Assembly: GCA_964547995.1 (NCBI GenBank)
Contig: CAZJRB010000028.1
Coordinates: 1 to 63,261, forward strand
From: CAZJRB01 sp964547995
GTDB lineage: Bacteria; Planctomycetota; Planctomycetia; Pirellulales; Thermoguttaceae
Direction of reading: 5' to 3'
Length of the DNA stretch: 63,261 nucleotides
Part shown: in pieces, positions 24,914 through 32,403 of the stretch
Position numbering within the stretch: position 1 is the stretch's first letter
How the letters are laid out: each line of letters starts with the position of its first letter
Translations under genes and position numbers: made by a program
The notes under the pieces: model-generated
What the model was told of the DNA's origin: nothing
What the model saw: the letters and a program-made list of their open reading frames with translations, nothing else
Database searches by the model: none

Positions 24914-26239
24914 TCAACTATCGGGTGCAGCTTGTGCATCCTCGTCCCCATCGGCGCCGTTTCCCAAGACGCGCCGGGTTTCGCGCGGATCGATCACGAG
25001 GATATATGCGACGAGCCCTGTCTGGATGAAACCGGCGATGCAGAAGATCAATCCTACGTCATTGTTCAGCAGACTCTTGAGCGGTCCGGCAATCCAGGCG
25101 CCGAGTGTGTTCGAGAGGTTCATCAGTGCCATGTAGGCCGTGAACTGCGTTGCCGCCACGACGGGCCAGGAGACACTGATGAACACGGCAAAGAGCGACA
25201 CGGTCAGTACGGCCTCGAGCAAGGTCTGCAAGAGAATGAAAGCGATCACAAACAGTTTGTACTGCCACAGCGGCGCCGAGACGCCGAAGACGATCCATGA
25301 CGCCCCCAACAAGACGGTGGCGATGCCGGCGAGCCGCTTTGCCCCGACCAGGTCGGCCAGGAAACCGCCGCCGATGGATCCCGCCAGGCCGATCCAGACG
25401 GCGATACCTCCCTGAATCCCGGTGAATTCTTCCTTCTCCCACCCGAGTTCCTGAATCAGGAAGACCACGCCGACGGCGGCCAACACGCCACCGGCGATCC
25501 TCACGTAGAGCGCGACGATCCCTGCCATAACGGTCGATCTTAGAGAGAAGGCCTTCGCCAGCGAGAGGAAAACGGCGCGTATCGAGCCGACCGAACGGGC
25601 AATCGCCGCTGCCATGGCACGACCCTTGGTCCACGGCAGGAGCTTTTCCCCGGCACGCTCCCGAAGATACAACGGCAGCAACATGATTGCCAGCAGCATG
25701 TAAACCTGTACGAGCAGTGCATATCTCAGACCGCAGCCGCTCATCACCAAACCGAGGACCGCACCCCCGATAAAAGCTCCGAGGTAGCTCGACCCATACA
25801 TCAAGCCGCTGACGCGCCCGCGCTCTTTTTCGGTCAAGAGATCGACGGCCAGGGCATCGACGGACACGTCCTGGAGTGAGCTGAAGATGTTGTGGATGAA
25901 GACCATCACCGTTAGAAGCATGATGTCGGTCGTCACGTTCGGGATGGCGATCATGGCGCCGATGGTCAGCGCCATGAACGTCTGGGCCAATAGGATCCAA
26001 GGTCGCCGGCGCCCCATGGGCAGGTAGGTGTAGCGGTCGATGACCGGTCCCCAGACCCACTTTAGCGCCCAGGGGAGCGTTGACATCGCCAGGATCATGC
26101 CGATGGGCCCGACGCCGACTTTCTTCGCAGCCAGGTACGCCGCCAACGTGAACTGGACGAAACCGAAGGGGATTCCCTGCCCTACATAGAGGCCGCACAG
26201 GGTGAGAAGACGCCGCCCGGGGTTGTCGGAAAGATTCAT
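24914..26239 (-). CDS. MFS transporter, AmpG/PAT-like
   Basis: 441 aa from ATG 26239; the longer upstream frame is out of the family. About twelve transmembrane helices. GLYVGQGIPFGFVQFTLAAYL, GPIGMILAMSTLPWALKWVW and GPVIDRYTYLPMGRRRPWIL match AmpG/acetyl-CoA-transporter (PAT) family proteins, in which AmpG takes up muropeptides. SSLQDVSVDALAVDLL and SGLMYGSSYLGAFIGGAV are also typical. A hydrophilic acidic tail (NGADGDEDAQAAPDS) ends the protein. The substrate may be muropeptide, sugar or a glycosylated solute; it cannot be read from the sequence. Confidence 0.8.
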   Translation of the reverse strand: MNLSDNPGRRLLTLCGLYVGQGIPFGFVQFTLAAYLAAKKVGVGPIGMILAMSTLPWALKWVWGPVIDRYTYLPMGRRRPWILLAQTFMALTIGAMIAIPNVTTDIMLLTVMVFIHNIFSSLQDVSVDALAVDLLTEKERGRVSGLMYGSSYLGAFIGGAVLGLVMSGCGLRYALLVQVYMLLAIMLLPLYLRERAGEKLLPWTKGRAMAAAIARSVGSIRAVFLSLAKAFSLRSTVMAGIVALYVRIAGGVLAAVGVVFLIQELGWEKEEFTGIQGGIAVWIGLAGSIGGGFLADLVGAKRLAGIATVLLGASWIVFGVSAPLWQYKLFVIAFILLQTLLEAVLTVSLFAVFISVSWPVVAATQFTAYMALMNLSNTLGAWIAGPLKSLLNNDVGLIFCIAGFIQTGLVAYILVIDPRETRRVLGNGADGDEDAQAAPDS

Positions 26240-26271
26240 GAGATTTGCATTTGAAGGTTCTATGGGGATTA

Positions 26272-27288
26272 CTACTTGCCGCGATATTCCCGCAATTCGG
26301 CGAGCACCGACAGGATATCGTCGGGCAAGGGTGCCTCGATTTCCAGCGGCCCGGCCGTAGCGGGGTGCGTGAACTTCACCCGCCTCGCGTGCAACGCCTG
26401 ACGCTCGAGCAGCACGCACATGTCTTCGGCGTCGCGCCGGATTTCGCCGCGGGTGATGCGACGCCGGCCGCCGTATTGACGATCGCACAAGACGGGGCAG
26501 CCAATGTGGTTCAGGTGCAGGCGGATCTGGTGCGTGCGGCCCGTCTTCGGTAGGACCCTCACCGAGCCGAAGCCGTCAAAGCGTTCGAGCACTTCGTAAA
26601 ACGTCTCGGCGGGGCTCCCGACCGCCTCGTCGCGGCGGATCGCCTTCTTCTCGCGATTTTGCGGATGGGGGCCGATCGGCTCCTTGATGAAGTCGCTGTC
26701 GCGGTCGGGGCATCGCGCCACCAGGGCGAAATACTCCTTCTCGACCGAACGCTCTTGAAACTGTACGGTCAGCTTCGAATGGGCCTGATCGTGCCGGGCG
26801 ACGAGGATCACGCCGCTGGTGTCGCGGTCCAGCCGGTGGACGATTCCCGGCCGCGAGGGACCGCCGGTTGCGCTGAGCGTTTGTCCATAGCGGTACTGCA
26901 AGGCGCCGGCCAAGGTCCCCGACCAGTTACCCCGCGCCGGGTGTACGACCATGCCGGGCGGTTTGTTTACCGCGACGACATGGTCGTCTTCGTAGAGGAT
27001 TTCCAGCGGAATATTCTCGGGCGCGGGCGCCTCGCGCGGGATCTCCGGCAGGACGATCGAGACTTGCTGGCCCGGCTTCAGGCGATAAGAGGGCTTGCCG
27101 CCGCTGCCGTCGACGGTGACCCCGCCGGCGGTGATTACCCGGCGGAGATGAACGCGGCTATAGTCGGTGAAGTGGTGGGCCAGAAACGCGTCGAGCCGGA
27201 AACCCGATTCCTCCGGCGCGACCACCAATTGAACCGGATCGGACGAGAGTTGCGGGTGCGACATGACAACGGGGACAACCGGGCTCAT
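26272..27288 (-). CDS. RluD-family 23S rRNA pseudouridine synthase
   Basis: 338 aa. N-terminal S4 RNA-binding domain (FRLDAFLAHHFTDYSRVHLRR...GGVTVDG, about 29-80), then the RluA/RluD catalytic domain: DHVVAVNKPPGMVVHPARGN, GIVHRLDRDTSGVILVAR with catalytic Asp154, and GRTHQIRLHLNHIGCPVLCD. It isomerises uridines in 23S rRNA (RluD positions are likely, but not provable here). Its ATG overlaps the stop of the TPR gene (ATGA), so the two are translationally coupled. Confidence 0.92.
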   Translation of the reverse strand: MSPVVPVVMSHPQLSSDPVQLVVAPEESGFRLDAFLAHHFTDYSRVHLRRVITAGGVTVDGSGGKPSYRLKPGQQVSIVLPEIPREAPAPENIPLEILYEDDHVVAVNKPPGMVVHPARGNWSGTLAGALQYRYGQTLSATGGPSRPGIVHRLDRDTSGVILVARHDQAHSKLTVQFQERSVEKEYFALVARCPDRDSDFIKEPIGPHPQNREKKAIRRDEAVGSPAETFYEVLERFDGFGSVRVLPKTGRTHQIRLHLNHIGCPVLCDRQYGGRRRITRGEIRRDAEDMCVLLERQALHARRVKFTHPATAGPLEIEAPLPDDILSVLAELREYRGK

Positions 27289-28253
27289 TGCTCGCTGTTT
27301 TCCACCGGCGTGTCCTTCGCGGGTGCGTTGCTTGCGTCCTTGGGTGCGGCGGCGCCCTTCTTGTCGTCGGGAGCGGGGGTGCCCGCCGCATCCGGCGGCA
27401 AGGGCTTTTCCTCAGGTTTCGTCGCCGGCGTTTCGGGCGTCTTGCCGGACGATTCGTCGGAGTCCGCTCCCGGGTCGAGGGACGGCATCTTCAAGGGCTC
27501 CTCGCCCGCAGGCTTCTTCGGACCGAGGTCGAGTTGGGGTGTGATCAACGGTTCGCCCAACGCGGGTTCGAGCAAGGCACGGGAATCGAAGGGGAGGCGC
27601 TCGCCGGGGATACCGGGTTTATCGGCAAAAGCCACTTGTGGATCGAATTCCTCGAATTTGTCGTACCAATCCCCGGCGGCGGGGCGCTGAAGGTCTTCCA
27701 ACCGCTGCTTAGCCAGCGCTGCGTGGGTGGCGTGCGGCCAACTATCGACGACTTCCCCGTAACGCTGGATGGCCTTTTTCAAATTTCCCTGGGCCTCGTA
27801 GGTGCGGGCGAGGCCGAAGGTAGCGCGGGCCTTTAGCATCGGCTGAGGGGATTCGTCCAGGAGTTCCCGGTAGCGGTCGCTCGCCTGGCGCAGCGCTTCA
27901 TGGGCATTCGCCTTATTCTTGAACAGGTCGCCGCACCCGTTGCTCAAGTACAAATCGCCCGCAATCGCAGCCGACCACTCGGCCAGGCGGGTGTTCGGAT
28001 ACTGCTTGCAGATCTGATCGAAGTTGGCCGGGTCGGGAGTCTCATCGGTCAAGGCCTGATAGAACCGGTCCCAGCCCGCGGAGGCTTCTTTGGCTGTCCG
28101 GCGGGCCGACCACATATAAGCCGCGACGACCACCGCCGCGACGATCGCTGTGCCGAGGATCAGGTTCTGATAGGGTTTGACTTTGTTGATGGAGTCGGCC
28201 AGCCAATCGGCCAACTGGTTCTTTTCCAGTTCGTGACGTCGTTCGCTTTTCAT
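27285..28253 (-). CDS. Membrane-anchored TPR-like (YfgM/BamD-like) protein
   Basis: 322 aa from ATG 28253. A cytosolic N-terminus (RRHELEKNQLADWL) precedes a single membrane span (about 30-48). A helical repeat region then resembles the TPR_21/YfgM domain: YPNTRLAEWSAAIAGDLYL, ASDRYRELLDESPQPMLKARA and GLARTYEAQGNLKKAIQRY. The last 100 residues are low complexity and rich in Pro, Glu, Lys and Ala. YfgM-type proteins act as periplasmic chaperone partners of the Sec translocon. A well-formed promoter lies 48-77 bp upstream; the downstream gene is coupled by ATGA overlap. Confidence 0.75.
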   Translation of the reverse strand: MKSERRHELEKNQLADWLADSINKVKPYQNLILGTAIVAAVVVAAYMWSARRTAKEASAGWDRFYQALTDETPDPANFDQICKQYPNTRLAEWSAAIAGDLYLSNGCGDLFKNKANAHEALRQASDRYRELLDESPQPMLKARATFGLARTYEAQGNLKKAIQRYGEVVDSWPHATHAALAKQRLEDLQRPAAGDWYDKFEEFDPQVAFADKPGIPGERLPFDSRALLEPALGEPLITPQLDLGPKKPAGEEPLKMPSLDPGADSDESSGKTPETPATKPEEKPLPPDAAGTPAPDDKKGAAAPKDASNAPAKDTPVENSEQ

Positions 28254-28300
28254 TTGGGCAACCCCTACAGAGGTTGTGGATAGACAGAAACTAACAATAG

Positions 28301-28330
28301 AGTATATGCCGGGCGTGTAAAACCCGTCAA
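28301..28330 (-). promoter_or_regulatory. Sigma70-type promoter for the TPR-rluD pair
   Basis: On the minus strand TTGACG (28330-28325), 18-bp spacer, TATACT (28306-28301). Five of six consensus bases in each box, 48 bp upstream of the TPR gene start. Confidence 0.7.
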
Positions 28331-28484
28331 GGTCGGCCCGGCCCGGGGGAAGGTTTTTCAAGTCGTCCCCTTTCCCTTTGGGACTGCGCCGTTTACCATC
28401 CTGTTTCTTGCCAACGTGTGGTGGACGGGCACGAGCCTGATTATCAACGCAACCCCCTGGTGGAGTTATCGCGAGCCGCCGCAG

Positions 28485-30533
28485 ATGGATCTCAACGCCG
28501 CCCAATACGACGCCGTCCGCACGCCTTCCGGCCCGTTGCTCGTGCTGGCGGGCGCCGGAAGCGGCAAGACCCGGGTGGTGACGCACCGGATTGCCGAGTT
28601 GATCCGGACGGGGACCCGGCCGCGGCGCATCCTTGCCGTGACGTTTACGAACAAGGCCGCCAGGGAGATGCAGCAGCGGGCAGCGGCCCTGCTTGCCAGG
28701 CGGACGAAGACCCAGCCGGAAATCTCGACGTTTCACTCGCTTTGCGTCCGGATTCTCCGCCGCCACATCCAGCACCTCGGCTACCCCAAATCGTTTGCCA
28801 TCTACGACCGCGGCGACCAGGAAAGCGTTGCCCGGGGGGCTTTGCGGGAGATCCGGCTCGATTCGGCCACGCTCCGGCCGAGTGACCTGGTAGGCCGGAT
28901 CGGCATCTGGAAGACGGCGGGCGTTCGGCCGGCAGAAGCGGCCTCGATTGCCCGGACCGACAAGGAACACATCGCCGCGGCCGCGTATCGGCGGTATCAG
29001 ACGACGCTGAGAACCGCCGGGGCCGTTGATTTCGACGACCTGCTGCTGTGCACCGAAGAACTGTTCCGTCGTTTTCCCGAGGTGCGCCGGGCCGAGGCCG
29101 CCCGCTTCGATCACCTGCTGATCGACGAATACCAGGACACCAACGGCAGCCAATACCGCATCGTCAAGTCGCTGGCCGCAAGGCATCGGAACCTTTGTGT
29201 CGTCGGCGACGACGATCAATCGATCTACGGCTGGCGCGGGGCCGACGTTGCCCACATCCTCCGATTCAAGAGCGATTGGCCCGATGCCAAAGTGGTGCGG
29301 CTGGAAACGAACTACCGCAGCACCCGGGAAATCCTCGCTTGGGCCAATACCTTGATCGCGTTTAATAGACTTCGCCACGACAAGGTGCTCCGGGCGACTT
29401 GCGGCGGCGAGAAGCCGCGGATCCTCCAGTTCGAAACCGAAGAAGCGGAAGCCGAAGCCGTGGTGGCCGACATCCGGGCACGACTGAAGCAGAAGAAGCG
29501 GCGGCCGCGGGACATCGCCGTGCTGTTCCGCACGAACGAACAACCCCGACCCTTCGAAATGGAGCTTCGCAAGGCCGGAGTGCCCTATGTCTTGATCGGT
29601 GGAATGTCGTTCTACGACCGCAAAGAGGTGCGCGATATCCTGGCGTACTTGAAGGTGCTGGTCAAACCCCGCGACGACGTGCCGCTTTTGCGCATCATCA
29701 ATACGCCGCCCCGCGGCATCGGCCAGGGGACCGTCCGGAAGCTGATCGACCATGCGATCGCCCGGGGAGCGACCGTTTGGGACATCCTCCCGAAAGCGGG
29801 AAGGATTGATGGTGTTTCCCGCACTGCGGCGGAAGCGATCGGGAGGTTCCGATCCATGATCGCCGGGTGTCGCCGGCAGGCGAAAGGCGAGTCGCCCGTC
29901 GACTCGATCCGCGGGGTCATCGGCCGGGTCGACTACAAAGGCGAGTTGGCCCGGCTGTACACCAAGATTGACGATATGGAAAGCCGCTGGGCCGCGGTGG
30001 AAGACGTGGTCAATGCGGCGGCCACCTACAGCGAGCAGGCCAAGCAGCCGACCCTCGGCGGATTCCTTCGGGAAACCGTCTTGGCCGAGACGAACGAACA
30101 GGACGAGAAGGAGTCGCAACTCGACCGCAACGCCGTCGCGTTGATGACGCTCCATTCGGCCAAAGGGCTCGAGTTCCCCGAGGTCTACATGGCCGGCATG
30201 GAAGAGGGGCTTTTGCCGCACCGCCGGTCGGCGGCCGAGGGGCGTGATGCGTCGATCGACGAGGAGCGCAGGCTTTGCTACGTCGGCGTGACCCGGGCAC
30301 AGCGCCGGTTGACCCTGACACTGGCCCTGAATCGCCGCAAGTGGGGAAAGCTCCGCCCCACCGACCCCAGTCGATTCCTCTACGAACTCACCGACCAGGC
30401 GGACAACCCGAAATACACCCGTCTGAAGCGAGGGACGAAGCCGTCAAAATCACAATCAAGAAAACCGGCCGCCAAGACCGGCAAAGCCCGAACGAAAAAA
30501 ACGAAGAAAAAGCGCCCGAGAGTTGAGAGTTGA
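28485..30533 (+). CDS. UvrD/Rep/PcrA-family 3'-5' DNA helicase
   Basis: 682 aa from ATG 28485 (MDLNAAQYDAVRTPSGPLLV, the classical Q-motif start); the ORF opens 23 codons earlier, but that part has no family match. Walker A is AGAGSGKT (22-29), Ia VTFTNKAAREM, motif II IDEYQDTN, motif III CVVGDDDQSIYGWRGA, motif IV LETNYRST, motif V TLHSAKGLEFPEVY and motif VI RRLCYVGVTRAQ. These define a superfamily 1A helicase acting in repair or replication restart. The last 45 residues are Lys/Arg-rich, and the final RVES plus stop are written by the start of a tandem repeat, so the end of the gene is probably repeat-extended. Confidence 0.9.
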   Translation: MDLNAAQYDAVRTPSGPLLVLAGAGSGKTRVVTHRIAELIRTGTRPRRILAVTFTNKAAREMQQRAAALLARRTKTQPEISTFHSLCVRILRRHIQHLGYPKSFAIYDRGDQESVARGALREIRLDSATLRPSDLVGRIGIWKTAGVRPAEAASIARTDKEHIAAAAYRRYQTTLRTAGAVDFDDLLLCTEELFRRFPEVRRAEAARFDHLLIDEYQDTNGSQYRIVKSLAARHRNLCVVGDDDQSIYGWRGADVAHILRFKSDWPDAKVVRLETNYRSTREILAWANTLIAFNRLRHDKVLRATCGGEKPRILQFETEEAEAEAVVADIRARLKQKKRRPRDIAVLFRTNEQPRPFEMELRKAGVPYVLIGGMSFYDRKEVRDILAYLKVLVKPRDDVPLLRIINTPPRGIGQGTVRKLIDHAIARGATVWDILPKAGRIDGVSRTAAEAIGRFRSMIAGCRRQAKGESPVDSIRGVIGRVDYKGELARLYTKIDDMESRWAAVEDVVNAAATYSEQAKQPTLGGFLRETVLAETNEQDEKESQLDRNAVALMTLHSAKGLEFPEVYMAGMEEGLLPHRRSAAEGRDASIDEERRLCYVGVTRAQRRLTLTLALNRRKWGKLRPTDPSRFLYELTDQADNPKYTRLKRGTKPSKSQSRKPAAKTGKARTKKTKKKRPRVES

Positions 30534-30618
30534 AAGTTGAGAGTTGAAAGCTGAGAGTTGAAAGCTGAGAGTTGAAAGCTGAGAGTTGAAAGCTGAAAGC
30601 TGAGAGTTGAGAGCTTAT
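30522..30618. repeat. Heptad/14-mer tandem repeat (GAGAGTTGAAAGCT-type)
   Basis: Tandem units GTTGAGA, GTTGAAA, GCTGAGA and GCTGAAA run for about 95 bp, forming a loose 14-mer period (GAGAGTTGAAAGCT). The tract begins inside the last codons of the helicase gene and supplies its stop codon. It resembles short tandem heptamer repeats seen in several bacterial groups. No spacer-repeat structure, so not CRISPR. Confidence 0.8.
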
Positions 30619-30668
30619 GTTATTGGTAGAGGTGATAAGGGACAGTCTCATACATCGAGGGGTTTCTG

Positions 30669-30893
30669 ATGTCAAAGCAGCCTGATAGCAAGACCAGGGC
30701 ATGGGTTGAAACCTGGTCCAAAACCGGGCCGTTGCTGGAAGAAATTCATCATCGGGAACTCCGCGCGATGACGTATGAGAAACGTATTCAAGCGATCGAA
30801 TCCCTTTTCCAACTCGGCAGTCTTCTCCGGAAACCCCGCACCACCAGCGGACTCGTCGAGCAACAACGGTTATTTCAGAAAGCCCGGCAATGA
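30669..30893 (+). CDS. Small conserved-looking protein, unknown function
   Basis: 74 aa, ATG 30669 with GAGGGG 7 nt upstream. The sequence (AWVETWSKTGPLLEEIHHRE...GLVEQQRLFQKAR) resembles small proteins that I recall being encoded next to nucleotidyltransferase-domain genes in planctomycetes, a layout that suggests a toxin-antitoxin or modification pair. No such partner is visible in the next 280 bp, so if this is one half of such a pair it is an orphan. The link is from memory of the pattern and is uncertain. Confidence 0.55.
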   Translation: MSKQPDSKTRAWVETWSKTGPLLEEIHHRELRAMTYEKRIQAIESLFQLGSLLRKPRTTSGLVEQQRLFQKARQ

Positions 30894-31170
30894 GTTGCTG
30901 TCAAGGAAGTGAGTTGAAGGGCAAGTCAGACACACTCTCACGCCTGACGGAACTCCGTCGGCTGGAACGCAATCTGGATGCCCCATAGCCGGGAAACCCC
31001 ACCACCGATCTTTCCTGTGTCCCCCAGTTTCACACGCGCCACGGGATTGCGAACAGAACCGCTGTGGCCTCGTTTCGCGAATTTCGCTATATTCCCCCCC
31101 TGATTGTGGAATGATATCGGTATTGCCTTGGGGTAGCCGAATCCCTTCCGAACCGCGCACGGAGGCGCCC

Positions 31171-32403
31171 ATGTCGAACCAGCCGTTTCGCTTTGTTCAT
31201 GCCAGCGACTTCCACCTCGAATTGCCGCCGCAAGGGGTTGCCGAGGTCCCGGACCATTTACAGGAGCTGTTCCTCGAATCGGCCTATTGGGCGGCCGAAC
31301 GGGTCTTCGAGACCGTGTTGGCTGAGGAAGCCGCGTTCTTGATCCTTGCGGGGGATATTCTGAACCCGCAGAGAACGGGTCCCCGCGGCCCGATCTTTCT
31401 AGTCGAGCATTTCGAGCGGCTCGCCGAACGGGAGATCGACGTCTACTGGGCCGGCGGGAACGTCGATCCGGCCGACACCTGGCCGGCGGCGATGAAACTG
31501 CCGGAAAACGTACACCTGTTCCCGCGAGGCTCGATCGAGGAGTTCGTCTACCAGCGCGACAACACCCCGCTGGCCCGTCTGATCGGGGTAAGCCGCGATC
31601 CGGCGCGAAAGTTTTGCCCCAAGGACTTCGAGCCCGATCCGGGTGGATTGTTCTCGATTGCCGTCGTACACGGAAAGGCCGGTGCGAAATCGCTCCGGTC
31701 GCGAGACATCCACTATTGGGCGCTGGGCGGACGCCACGATCGGAGCACGCTGTTCAGCTCCCCGCACATCGCCCACTACTCAGGCAGCCCGCAAGGGCGA
31801 TCGCCCGGCGAACGCGGCAAGCACGGCTGTACTTTGGTGCAAGTTGATGAGGGGCAGCACGCCCGGACGAGTCTCGTGCCGGCCGACGTGATGCGTTGGC
31901 TCGACGAGCGGGTGGTCGTCGACGAAGAGACCACCCGGGAAGATCTGGAGTCGATAGTCCGCGAGCAGATGCACACGCTGGTCGAGACAACCGGGCCGGT
32001 CGATCTGCTGGTAAGCTGGACGATCGCCGGCGCCGGCCCGCTCTTGAGCCGCGTAAGGGGCGAGGGCCTGGCAGACGAGTTGCTCGAACTGCTCCGCGCG
32101 GAGTACGGTTCCGGTCCGCCGGCGGCATGGAGCCTGTCGATGGACGTCGAGTTTTCGGAATCGCTTTCGCCGGAGATGTACGAACAGGAGACGATTTGCG
32201 GCGATTTCCTGCGTGCGATACGCCAGTTCCAGATGAACCCCGACGAAACGCTCGACCTGGAGGACTACGCGGGCGAGAAGTGCCCGGCCGGTGCGCCGGC
32301 TGCGGCGATCGCGCTGCCCGACCCCGCAGTCCGCGAATACATCCTGCGCGAGGCAGCCCTGCTTGGAGTTGATTTGCTGGGCGGAGAGGAGGTCGAATTA
32401 TGA
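31171..32403 (+). CDS. Metallophosphoesterase, YhaO/SbcD-like
   Basis: 410 aa from ATG 31171 with GGAGG 6 nt upstream. Calcineurin-like motifs: VHASDFHLE (Asp13, His15), LAGDIL (Asp62), GGNVD where the usual GNHD histidine is Val98, VVHGKAG and ALGGRHDR instead of GHxH. In SbcD/Mre11 nucleases these residues bind two Mn ions; the GNHD change means catalysis by the standard mechanism is doubtful or altered. The gene overlaps the AAA ATPase by 4 bp (ATGA), the usual YhaO-YhaN order. Likely DNA end-processing or repair. Confidence 0.82.
   Translation: MSNQPFRFVHASDFHLELPPQGVAEVPDHLQELFLESAYWAAERVFETVLAEEAAFLILAGDILNPQRTGPRGPIFLVEHFERLAEREIDVYWAGGNVDPADTWPAAMKLPENVHLFPRGSIEEFVYQRDNTPLARLIGVSRDPARKFCPKDFEPDPGGLFSIAVVHGKAGAKSLRSRDIHYWALGGRHDRSTLFSSPHIAHYSGSPQGRSPGERGKHGCTLVQVDEGQHARTSLVPADVMRWLDERVVVDEETTREDLESIVREQMHTLVETTGPVDLLVSWTIAGAGPLLSRVRGEGLADELLELLRAEYGSGPPAAWSLSMDVEFSESLSPEMYEQETICGDFLRAIRQFQMNPDETLDLEDYAGEKCPAGAPAAAIALPDPAVREYILREAALLGVDLLGGEEVEL

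Noticed and set aside
23476..25029. 517-aa plus-strand open frame
   Set aside because: Antisense to the GT4 and MFS genes, which carry clear family motifs.
30522..30618. CRISPR array
   Set aside because: Contiguous heptad repeats with no regular unique spacers and no cas genes.
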